Below are positions 1-6,747 of a DNA stretch of 7,098 nt, piece by piece; position 1 is the stretch's first letter, and each line of letters opens with the position of its first letter. The DNA lies in NCBI GenBank assembly GCA_913052435.1, contig CAJXDV010000050.1:1-7098 (forward strand). Direction: 5' to 3'. The notes below the pieces were generated by a model. It saw only the letters and a list, made by a program, of their open reading frames with translations. It was not told the DNA's origin and ran no database searches. Source of the DNA: an uncultured Pelagibacteraceae bacterium (lineage in GTDB: Bacteria > Pseudomonadota > Alphaproteobacteria > Pelagibacterales > Pelagibacteraceae). A program made the position numbers and the translations under genes.

Positions 1-174
1 TTTGAGATAATTAATAAAAGATCAAAAACATCTAATTTTTTTTTGGAATTTGATAAAATTTGGATACATGGATATTTTCACTTAATTGGATATGATCATA
101 AAAAATTAAAAGATTTTAAGAATATGACTAAAAAAGAAAATTTAGTTTTGAAACATTTTCATAAAGTAAATTGA
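1..174 (+). CDS. ybeY: YbeY endoribonuclease / rRNA maturation factor, C-terminal part (5' end outside window)
   Basis: The gene is open at the left edge in frame 1 and ends at TGA 172-174, leaving 57 residues. Residues 23-33 of the fragment (nt 67-99) read HGYFHLIGYDH. This is the YbeY/UPF0054 signature, whose three histidines (H23, H27, H33 here) bind the catalytic zinc. From family knowledge, YbeY is a cytoplasmic single-strand RNA endonuclease involved in 16S rRNA 3'-end maturation and ribosome quality control. The tail after the motif is short and lysine-rich, as expected for the family's C-terminal helix. The stop codon overlaps the proposed TTG start of lnt by four bases, so the two are likely translated together. 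In many alphaproteobacteria ybeY is followed by corC and then lnt; no corC is present here. The N-terminal half cannot be judged because it lies outside the window. Confidence 0.93.
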   Translation, partial: FEIINKRSKTSNFFLEFDKIWIHGYFHLIGYDHKKLKDFKNMTKKENLVLKHFHKVN

Positions 175-1694
175 CTTTATTATTACAAAATAAAATATTA
201 ATTTATATTATACCTTTTTTGTTAGGTTTAATCACTTCCTATAGTCTTCCACCATACAGTTTTTTTTTTATAAATTTTATTACCTTTCCATTATTATTAC
301 TGTATCTATTATCTAATCATTCAAAAGGAAAATGGACATGCTTTAAGATTGGTTGGATGTTTGGATTTGGATATTTCATTTCCAATCTATATTGGATAAC
401 AAATTCATTAACATTTGAAGAAATTTTTAAACCTTTAATACCATTTGCTTTAATTTTAATTCCTTTATTTTTAGGAATATTTTATGGTATTGCAATATTT
501 GCTTGCTCCTTATTTAATTTAAAGAAAAATTTTTCTTCAATACTGATATTCTCAATTTTTCTTTCTTTAATTGAATATGTAAGAAGTTTTATTTTTGGAG
601 GATTTCCCTGGAATTTAATTGCATATAGTTGGACGGATTATTTAAATTTTCTACAAATTGTCTCATTTACTGGAACTTATTTATTTAACTTGTTTAGTAT
701 AATTTTTTTTTTAATACCTGCAATTATTTTTTTTAAATATAAAAAAAAAACAAAATTATTTTCTTTAGCTATTGCTATAGCAATTTTAACAATAAATTTT
801 ATTTATGGAGCAATAACTATTAAAAATAATAATAAAATAGATGAAACTAATTTAAATTTTACAATTAAAATTATTTCGCCAAAAATTGAAATTAACAGAT
901 TTTTTCAAAATGAAAATCCCAAAAAAACTATTTTAGATTTAGTGAAGTTAAGTGAACCAAATGATTTAAAAAGGACTATTTTTATTTTTCCAGAAGGAGT
1001 GCTTTCTAATATTTATTTACAAGATTTAAAAAATTATAGTTATATATTTTCGGAGAATTATTCAGATAAACATAAAATTATTTTAGGAATAAATAGCAAT
1101 GAAGAATCATATATATTTAATTCAATGGTAGTTTTAGATAAAGATGCAAATATATTAGCAAAATATGATAAAAATAAACTAGTTCCTTTTGGTGAGTTTT
1201 TGCCATATGAAAATTTATTGAGTAAATTTGGTTTAAAAAAAATTACTCAAGGATATCTATCTTTTTCAGCTGATAACAAAAGAAATATAATCAATATAAA
1301 TAATATTAAATTTCTTCCATTAATTTGTTATGAAATTATTTATTCAGGACAATTAAATAAAAGTAAAGAAGATTATGATTTTATTATTAATATTTCCGAA
1401 GACGGTTGGTTTGGAAATTCAGTTGGTCCATATCAACATTTTTCACATTCAATATTCAGAGCAATTGAAGAAGGAAAAAATATAATTCGTTCAGCTAATA
1501 ATGGAATTTCAGCTTATATTGATCCAACCGGTCAAATTATAAATAGCATTGAATCAACTCAGAAGGGAGTTATTGAGTTTAAAAATTTTAAGAAACACAA
1601 AAAAACATATTTTAGTACACATGGTATTAACTTGTACTTTTACTTTATATTATTTTTTATAGCGTTGATTTTATTTTTAAAAAGAAATAGATAA
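171..1694 (+). CDS. lnt: Apolipoprotein N-acyltransferase
   Basis: This 507-aa inner-membrane enzyme transfers the third acyl chain from a phospholipid to the N-terminal cysteine of lipoproteins, the last step of lipoprotein maturation. About seven hydrophobic segments occupy roughly residues 7-216, a periplasmic nitrilase-fold domain spans about 230-475, and a final membrane helix lies near 487-504. The catalytic triad is visible as E275 (in FPEG), K334 (in YDKNKLVPFGEF) and C386 (in LICYE). The 52-residue K-to-C spacing matches the E. coli enzyme as I recall it (K335, C387). FGGFPWNLIAYSW (142-154) and DGWFG with IRSANNGISA further on are also family motifs. The start is TTG at 171: an in-frame stop lies at 162-164, the first in-frame ATG falls inside the membrane domain (about residue 63), and TTG overlaps the ybeY stop. 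No good Shine-Dalgarno is seen, so translational coupling is likely. The gene holds several homopolymer runs of 8-10 bases. Confidence 0.95.
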   Translation: MTLLLQNKILIYIIPFLLGLITSYSLPPYSFFFINFITFPLLLLYLLSNHSKGKWTCFKIGWMFGFGYFISNLYWITNSLTFEEIFKPLIPFALILIPLFLGIFYGIAIFACSLFNLKKNFSSILIFSIFLSLIEYVRSFIFGGFPWNLIAYSWTDYLNFLQIVSFTGTYLFNLFSIIFFLIPAIIFFKYKKKTKLFSLAIAIAILTINFIYGAITIKNNNKIDETNLNFTIKIISPKIEINRFFQNENPKKTILDLVKLSEPNDLKRTIFIFPEGVLSNIYLQDLKNYSYIFSENYSDKHKIILGINSNEESYIFNSMVVLDKDANILAKYDKNKLVPFGEFLPYENLLSKFGLKKITQGYLSFSADNKRNIININNIKFLPLICYEIIYSGQLNKSKEDYDFIINISEDGWFGNSVGPYQHFSHSIFRAIEEGKNIIRSANNGISAYIDPTGQIINSIESTQKGVIEFKNFKKHKKTYFSTHGINLYFYFILFFIALILFLKRNR

Positions 1695-1701
1695 TCTTTA
1701 A

Positions 1702-2865
1702 ATGAATAAAAACTTTCTATTTACTAGTGAGTCAGTTTCAGAGGGACACCCGGACAAAGTATGTGACAGAATTTCTGATATGGTAGTTGATACATATTTA
1801 CGCTCAGAACCTCAATCTAGAGTAGCTTGTGAAACTTTAACCACAACTAATAAAGTGGTTTTAGCTGGAGAAGTAAGAGGGCCTAAAATTAATAAAGATG
1901 ATTTAATTCAAAAAGTTAGAGACTGTATTAAGGATATTGGCTATGATCAAGAAGGTTTTACTTGGAAAGAAGCCACAAAGATAGAAAGCCATCTGCATTC
2001 TCAATCTGCAGATATAGCAATGGGAGTAGATTCGTCTGGAAATAAAGATGAAGGTGCTGGAGATCAAGGAATAATGTTTGGTTATGCATGTAATGAAACA
2101 GATGTTTTAATGCCAGCTCCAATTTATTATGCACATAAAATTTTAAGACTTATGGCAGAGGATAGAAAGTTAGGTAAATTAAAAAATATTGAACCTGATT
2201 CAAAGAGTCAAATTACTATAGAATACAAAGATGGAAAGCCGACCTCGGTTAAATCTGTTGTAATATCAACCCAACATTCTGCTGATGTAAATCAATCTCA
2301 AGTCAGAGAGTTAGTAAAACCTTACATAGAAAATTCTATACCAAAAAATCTTATAAATGGATTAGATGATAAAGAAATCTATGTTAACCCTACTGGCAAT
2401 TTTGTAATTGGCGGTCCTCATGGTGATAGTGGATTAACGGGAAGAAAAATTATTGTTGATACATATGGAGGCGCAGCGCCACACGGTGGTGGAGCTTTTT
2501 CCGGGAAAGATCCTACAAAAGTTGACAGATCAGCAGCTTATGCGGCGAGATATTTAGCAAAAAATGTTGTGGCTTCAAAAATTGCGGATAAATGTTTAAT
2601 TCAACTTGCTTATGCAATTGGACTTTCAAAACCTTTATCAATTTATGTTGATCTTTTTGATAGCAATGAAGAAAAAAATAAATATGTTGAAAAATTAATT
2701 AATGAGAATTTTGATTTAAGCCCAAGAGGAATTAGAGAGATGCTAGGATTAAATAAACCAATCTATGAAAAAACTGCTGCATACGGACACTTTGGTAGAA
2801 AACCAGAGCCTAGCGGTGCATTTTCTTGGGAAAAAACTGATAAATCTGACGTTTTTAATAAGTAA
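1702..2865 (+). CDS. metK: S-adenosylmethionine synthase (methionine adenosyltransferase)
   Basis: This cytosolic enzyme makes S-adenosylmethionine from methionine and ATP, releasing phosphate and pyrophosphate. The 387-aa length is normal for the bacterial family. SEGHPDK at residues 13-19 is the N-terminal ATP/methionine-site motif. [12 protein letters not shown] at 118-129 is the family signature 1, and the glycine-rich loop [16 protein letters not shown] at 262-277 is the phosphate-binding signature 2. The ATG starts 7 nt after the lnt stop with no recognisable Shine-Dalgarno, so expression probably depends on readthrough from lnt. I see no SAM riboswitch in front of it. Its GC content appears higher than that of lnt, as expected for a conserved soluble enzyme rather than a sign of transfer. 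In many alphaproteobacteria metK is followed by trmB and rimP; here the next gene is nusA. Confidence 0.98.
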   Translation: MNKNFLFTSESVSEGHPDKVCDRISDMVVDTYLRSEPQSRVACETLTTTNKVVLAGEVRGPKINKDDLIQKVRDCIKDIGYDQEGFTWKEATKIESHLHSQSADIAMGVDSSGNKDEGAGDQGIMFGYACNETDVLMPAPIYYAHKILRLMAEDRKLGKLKNIEPDSKSQITIEYKDGKPTSVKSVVISTQHSADVNQSQVRELVKPYIENSIPKNLINGLDDKEIYVNPTGNFVIGGPHGDSGLTGRKIIVDTYGGAAPHGGGAFSGKDPTKVDRSAAYAARYLAKNVVASKIADKCLIQLAYAIGLSKPLSIYVDLFDSNEEKNKYVEKLINENFDLSPRGIREMLGLNKPIYEKTAAYGHFGRKPEPSGAFSWEKTDKSDVFNK

Positions 2866-2871
2866 ATAAAG

Positions 2872-2899
2872 TTGAATATTTAAAAAAAACACATATATT
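2872..2899 (+). promoter_or_regulatory. Possible sigma-70-type promoter for nusA-infB-rbfA
   Basis: TTGAAT (2872-2877) and TATATT (2894-2899) are separated by 16 bases, a reasonable match to -35 and -10 boxes. Initiation would be expected near 2905-2908, giving a leader of about 55 nt that contains the whole downstream hairpin. The spacer includes an A8 run (2882-2889). Such matches arise easily by chance in DNA this AT-rich, so the call rests mainly on position: it lies just after metK and upstream of a terminator that would otherwise cut off nusA. Confidence 0.3.
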
Positions 2900-2911
2900 C
2901 CAGCTACATTG

Positions 2912-2923
2912 TTGAAATTTCAA
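2912..2923. repeat. 12-bp perfect palindrome in the nusA leader
   Basis: TTGAAATTTCAA is exactly its own reverse complement. It overlaps the first two bases of the larger terminator palindrome. It could be an operator half-site pair for a dimeric protein, or chance in AT-rich DNA. As an RNA hairpin it would be weak. Confidence 0.35.
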
Positions 2924-2948
2924 AATGGGCCTAGGCCCATTTTTTTTT
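2922..2948 (+). terminator. Rho-independent terminator / attenuator-like hairpin between metK and nusA
   Basis: Positions 2922-2943 form a perfect 22-bp palindrome centred between 2932 and 2933, with a GC-rich core GGGCCTAGGCCC. As RNA it can fold into a 9-bp stem (2922-2930 with 2935-2943) closed by a CUAG loop. T fills 2940-2948, giving the U tract typical of intrinsic terminators on the + strand. The minus strand has no free T run, so it is not bidirectional. It could end the metK transcript. Because the nusA ribosome binding site begins on the next base, it may instead, or also, act as an attenuator in the nusA leader. Confidence 0.75.
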
Positions 2949-2954
2949 GGAGAA
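2949..2954 (+). promoter_or_regulatory. Ribosome binding site that fixes the nusA start
   Basis: GGAGAA follows directly after the terminator's T run. GGAG ends 8 nt before ATG 2961, an ideal Shine-Dalgarno distance. This favours ATG 2961 over the in-frame ATG at 2925, which lies inside the hairpin stem and would add twelve residues unlike any NusA N-terminus. Confidence 0.75.
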
Positions 2955-2960
2955 AACCAA

Positions 2961-4514
2961 ATGTTGAATAGAAGAGCAGATAAATTAGAATTACTTAGAA
3001 TTGCCGAAGCGGTAGCTTTGGAGAAATCTATTGATAAAGAACTAATAATAGATTCCATGGAAAATGGAATTGCAAAAGCAGCTAAATCAAAATTTGGATC
3101 TGAAAACGAGATTAAAGTTCAGATAAATAGAGATAATGGTGATATTGGAATTTTTAGAAAACTATTGATTGTTGAAAATCCAGAAAATATAAATTTAGAG
3201 ATTACTCTAGATGATGCTCTTAAAATAAATGAAACTAACAAAGATAAGAAAGTTGGAGATGAGGTTTTGCAACCTTTACCATCATTCGATTTTGGAAGAA
3301 TTGCAGCACAAACCGCTAAACAGGTAATAAACTTTAATGTAAGAGAAGCCGAGAGAGAAAGACAATATAATGATTTTAAAGATAAAAAAGATACAATTTT
3401 AAGTGGAATTGTTAAAAGATTAGAATTTGGGAATGTTATAGTTGATCTTGGGAGAACAGAAGCCATTATACAAAAAAATGAAATGATCCCAAGAGAAAAT
3501 ATCAAAGCTGGAGATAGAGTTAAAGCTTATTGCTTGGATGTAAGACGAGAACCTAGAGGCCAACAAATATTTTTGTCTAGAGCACATCCAAAATTTATGG
3601 AAAAATTATTTATTCAGGAGGTTCCCGAAATTTATGATGGTTTAATAGAAATAAAATCTTCTTCAAGAGATCCAGGAAGTAGAGCAAAAATTTGTGTTAA
3701 AGCAATTGACACATCTTTAGATCCTGTTGGTGCATGTGTTGGAATGAGAGGAAGTAGAGTTCAAGCTGTAGTAAATGAACTTCAAGGAGAAAAAATTGAT
3801 ATTGTAAATTGGTCAGAAGATCCTGCTATAGTTGTAGCAAACTCACTATCTCCAGCTGAGGTTCAAAGAGTGATTGTAGATAATGAAGCAAAAAAGCTTG
3901 ATGTAATCCTAACTGAAGAAAATTTAAGTAAAGCAATTGGACGAAGAGGCCAAAATGTAAGATTAGCCACAAAACTTTTAAATTATGAAATAAACATAAT
4001 GACTGACGAAGAAGACTCAGAGAGAAGACAAATGGAGTTTAAAGAAAAAACGGATAATTTTGTGAAGAACTTAGAACTGGATGAAACTTTGGGTCAATTA
4101 TTGGTTGCTGAAGGTTTTTCCTCAATTGATGATATTAAAGATAGCACCCCAGAGGCTTTAACAAAAATTGAAGGTATAGAGGAAGATATAGCAAAAGAAT
4201 TAATTGAAAGAGCAAAGGAGTTTTATCAAAAAGATCAAAAAGAGATTTCAAACAAAATTAAAGATCTTGGTCTAGAAAATGATTTAATTAATCATGTAGG
4301 TTTAACTCTAGGAATGTTAGTTACACTTGGTGAACAGAAAATTTTAACTTTAAATGATTTTGCAGATTTAGCTTCTGATGAGTTAACAGGAAGTTATGAT
4401 ATTGTTAAAGGAGAAAGAGTAAAAATTAAAGGTTATTTAGAAGATTTTGCATTATCAAAAAAAGAAGCAGATGATTTAATTATGTCAGCGAGAGATAAAG
4501 CTTACAAAGATTGA
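2961..4514 (+). CDS. nusA: Transcription termination/antitermination factor NusA
   Basis: NusA binds RNA polymerase and nascent RNA, promotes pausing and hairpin-dependent termination, and takes part in rRNA antitermination. The 517-aa product has the family's domain order. An RNAP-binding N-terminal domain covers about 1-125 (KLELLRIAEAVALEKSIDKE near the start). An S1 domain lies about 145-207 (ILSGIVKRLEFGNVIVDLG). Two KH domains follow, with loops GMRG at 261-264 and GRRG at 327-330. A C-terminal pair of acidic helix-hairpin-helix repeats covers about 370-420 and 440-510, as in proteobacterial NusA that contacts the RNAP alpha subunit. ATG 2961 is chosen from the GGAG spacing. The first twelve residues of the longer reading frame from 2925 are encoded by the terminator. 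infB begins 10 nt downstream. rimP, commonly just upstream of nusA, is absent here. A terminator-like hairpin in its own leader makes feedback by NusA possible but unproven. Confidence 0.97.
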   Translation: MLNRRADKLELLRIAEAVALEKSIDKELIIDSMENGIAKAAKSKFGSENEIKVQINRDNGDIGIFRKLLIVENPENINLEITLDDALKINETNKDKKVGDEVLQPLPSFDFGRIAAQTAKQVINFNVREAERERQYNDFKDKKDTILSGIVKRLEFGNVIVDLGRTEAIIQKNEMIPRENIKAGDRVKAYCLDVRREPRGQQIFLSRAHPKFMEKLFIQEVPEIYDGLIEIKSSSRDPGSRAKICVKAIDTSLDPVGACVGMRGSRVQAVVNELQGEKIDIVNWSEDPAIVVANSLSPAEVQRVIVDNEAKKLDVILTEENLSKAIGRRGQNVRLATKLLNYEINIMTDEEDSERRQMEFKEKTDNFVKNLELDETLGQLLVAEGFSSIDDIKDSTPEALTKIEGIEEDIAKELIERAKEFYQKDQKEISNKIKDLGLENDLINHVGLTLGMLVTLGEQKILTLNDFADLASDELTGSYDIVKGERVKIKGYLEDFALSKKEADDLIMSARDKAYKD

Positions 4515-4517
4515 GAG
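4513..4517 (+). promoter_or_regulatory. Ribosome binding site for infB overlapping the nusA stop
   Basis: GAGAG overlaps the nusA TGA (4512-4514) and ends 7 nt before ATG 4525. A nearer ATG at 4518 is in a different frame from infB and is not used. The overlap suggests translational coupling of nusA and infB. Confidence 0.5.
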
Positions 4518-4524
4518 ATGAAAA

Positions 4525-6747
4525 ATGGAAAAGAAAAAAATAAAGTTATCAATTTCCGGAAGTTCCCAAAAAACAATTAGAAGTATAGAACAGGCTAAAA
4601 ATCAATCTAAAAATACTGTAGTAATTGAAAAAAAATCATCAAGATTTTCTAGCAAATCACCTTATTCGAAGCCAAGGATAAATAATGAAAAATTTAAATC
4701 TGGTTCATCTTTTTTACCAAAAAAAAATAATTTTTCGAAACCACCAATCACGCCAACATCTGATTTTGAGAAAAGAAAATTAGCTGAGCAACGGGCAACA
4801 AGAAGACTAAAGGAAGAAGTGTTCTCAAAGGATGGTAAATCCAGCAAACTAGGAGGAAAAAAAAGAGAATTAAAATTAACAATATCACGCGCATTAAATG
4901 AAGATAATATAGAAACTAAATCAAGAAGTTTGGCATCTTTAAAAAGAGCTAAGCAAAAAGAAAATAGAATTATAAAAAAAGAAGAAAATAAAGAAAACCT
5001 AAAACCAATTAAAAGAGATGTAAATATACCTGAAGTAATAACAATTAGAGAACTCGCAAACAGAATGGCTGAGCAATCAAGCAGCATCATTAAACATTTA
5101 TTGGGAATGGGAGTAACCGTTACAATCAATCATACGATAGATACAGATACAGCAGAGCATCTAGTAAAAGAATTTGGTCATAATCCTATAAAAGAGAAAA
5201 AAGCTGAAGAAATAATTGAAAAAATAAAAGAAGTTAAAACACAAAATCTAAAAAGTCGCGCTTCTATTGTAACTGTGATGGGTCATGTTGATCATGGAAA
5301 AACATCTGTGTTGGACGTTTTAAGAAAAGCTAATGTTGTCTCAGGTGAGTTTGGAGGCATAACCCAGCACATTGGAGCTTATCAAATTAACTATAATTCA
5401 AATAAAATTACTTTTATTGATACCCCGGGTCATGCGGCATTTACAGAAATGAGAGCTAGAGGGTCAAAGCTGACTGACATTGTGATTTTAGTAGTTGCGG
5501 CAGACGATGGAGTAAAACCACAAACAATTGAGTCAATTAAACATGCTAAAGCAGCAAATGTACCTATAGTTGTTGCAATAAATAAATGTGACCTTCCAGA
5601 AGCTGATCCTCAAAAAATAAAAAATCAATTACTAGAATATGAATTAATTGCCGAAGATCTTTCTGGAGATACTTTGATGGTTGAAATTTCAACTAAAACA
5701 AAAAAAAATCTAGATAAATTGGTGGAATCAGTATTACTACAAGCAGAATTATTAGATTTGAAAACTGATTTTGAAACTGATGCCAAAGGCATTGTTTTAG
5801 AGTCAAAAATAGATATTGGGAGGGGACCAATAGCTAACGTTATAATAACTGCAGGAACTTTGAAAAAAGGAGATTTTTTTGTAAGCGGACTTAAGTGGGG
5901 AAAAGTTAGAGCAATTATTAATGATCTAGGAAAAGATATTAATGTAGCAGAACCATCAACACCAGTTGAAATTCTTGGTATCAGCGGCGCATCTAAAGCT
6001 GGAGATGATTTTATAGTTTTACCTAATGAAAAAGAAGCAAAATCTTTATGTGATGCTAGAATTCAGCAGTCTAAAGAAGGAAAAAATCCAGTTACTTTTG
6101 CAACGCAAGACTCTGCTTTTAAAGACATAGCATCAGAAGAATTAAATATAATTATTAAATCCGATGTGCATGGTTCATCTGAGGCAATTAAAAATGCCAT
6201 AAATCAAATTAAACATAACGAAGTTAAATCTAAAATACTCCTTTCTGATATTGGAATGGTTACAGAAACAGATGTAGTTCTAGCAAAAGCTTCAAAAGCA
6301 GTTTTAATCGCATTTAATGTAAAACCAAGCAAAGAGGCAAAGAAAAGAGCTGAACTAGAAAAAATTACTATTTCCTCGTTTAATATTATTTATGAAGTTC
6401 TAGATTTTATAAAGGGCAAAATGTCTGGATTGTTAACTCCAGAAATTGATGAAAAAGTTATTGGCACAGCAGAAATACTTGAAATATTTAAGGTGTCCAA
6501 GGTTGGAAAAGTTGCTGGCTCAAAAGTCGTAGAAGGTGAAATAACACAAGACTCTAGTGCAAGAGTAATTAGAGACGGAACCATAATATTTAATGGTAAA
6601 ATTGGATCTATTTTTAGAGAGAAAAACCAAACAAAACAAGTCTCTGCAGGTTTAGAATGTGGAATTGCTTTAAAAGACTTTGGAGACTTCCAGAAAAAAG
6701 ATATCATAGAGGTCTATAATTCGACAGTTACGGAAAGAACTATTTAA
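4525..6747 (+). CDS. infB: Translation initiation factor IF-2
   Basis: IF-2 is the GTPase that brings initiator fMet-tRNA to the 30S subunit and promotes subunit joining. The 740-aa product begins with a lysine-rich, low-complexity region. It carries short blocks I recognise from alphaproteobacterial IF-2 (KLSISGSSQKTIRS near the start; SRSLASLKRAKQKE around 133-146). An IF2-N domain lies about 165-218 (VITIRELANRMAEQSSSIIK). The G domain has G1 GHVDHGKT at 253-260, G2 with GGIT at 277-280, G3 DTPGH at 299-303, G4 NKCD at 353-356 and G5 STK at 389-391. Domain II, the IF2-specific domain III and the fMet-tRNA-binding C-terminal beta barrel follow (about 415-740). The protein is clearly shorter than E. 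coli IF-2 (890 aa), the difference lying in the N-terminal linker, which fits genome streamlining. The stop codon abuts rbfA directly. ylxR, often between nusA and infB, is absent. Confidence 0.98.
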   Translation: MEKKKIKLSISGSSQKTIRSIEQAKNQSKNTVVIEKKSSRFSSKSPYSKPRINNEKFKSGSSFLPKKNNFSKPPITPTSDFEKRKLAEQRATRRLKEEVFSKDGKSSKLGGKKRELKLTISRALNEDNIETKSRSLASLKRAKQKENRIIKKEENKENLKPIKRDVNIPEVITIRELANRMAEQSSSIIKHLLGMGVTVTINHTIDTDTAEHLVKEFGHNPIKEKKAEEIIEKIKEVKTQNLKSRASIVTVMGHVDHGKTSVLDVLRKANVVSGEFGGITQHIGAYQINYNSNKITFIDTPGHAAFTEMRARGSKLTDIVILVVAADDGVKPQTIESIKHAKAANVPIVVAINKCDLPEADPQKIKNQLLEYELIAEDLSGDTLMVEISTKTKKNLDKLVESVLLQAELLDLKTDFETDAKGIVLESKIDIGRGPIANVIITAGTLKKGDFFVSGLKWGKVRAIINDLGKDINVAEPSTPVEILGISGASKAGDDFIVLPNEKEAKSLCDARIQQSKEGKNPVTFATQDSAFKDIASEELNIIIKSDVHGSSEAIKNAINQIKHNEVKSKILLSDIGMVTETDVVLAKASKAVLIAFNVKPSKEAKKRAELEKITISSFNIIYEVLDFIKGKMSGLLTPEIDEKVIGTAEILEIFKVSKVGKVAGSKVVEGEITQDSSARVIRDGTIIFNGKIGSIFREKNQTKQVSAGLECGIALKDFGDFQKKDIIEVYNSTVTERTI

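Noticed and set aside
1695..1701. SAM riboswitch in front of metK
   Set aside because: Only 7 nt separate lnt and metK, and I saw no recognisable SAM-binding structure in the end of lnt. SAM riboswitches would be a natural expectation here but are not supported.
2925..2960. Longer nusA start at ATG 2925, adding twelve residues
   Set aside because: This ATG lies in the terminator stem with no Shine-Dalgarno before it, and the added residues are just translated hairpin and T run. ATG 2961 has GGAG at the right distance and gives a normal NusA N-terminus.
2866..2960. Hidden small RNA or tRNA gene in the metK-nusA spacer
   Set aside because: Apart from the two palindromes the spacer is plain AT-rich sequence. 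There is no cloverleaf or other extended pairing, and 95 nt are accounted for by promoter, hairpin and RBS.
2855..3058. Open reading frame of 67 codons on the minus strand
   Set aside because: It overlaps the metK end, the terminator and the nusA start, has no recognisable protein features and is explained as a shadow of the + strand genes.
3119..3505. Open reading frame of 128 codons on the minus strand inside nusA
   Set aside because: It lies fully within the conserved NusA coding region. Its Ser/Leu/Phe-rich composition is what antisense reading of Lys/Glu/Asp-rich AT-rich coding DNA produces.
4662..5129. Open reading frame of 155 codons on the minus strand inside infB
   Set aside because: It is antisense to the lysine-rich IF-2 N-terminus. 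The apparent hydrophobic, membrane-like sequence is a by-product of AAA/GAA codons read in reverse.
6390..6707. Open reading frame of 105 codons on the minus strand inside infB
   Set aside because: It lies opposite the conserved IF-2 C-terminal domain and has no signs of an independent gene.
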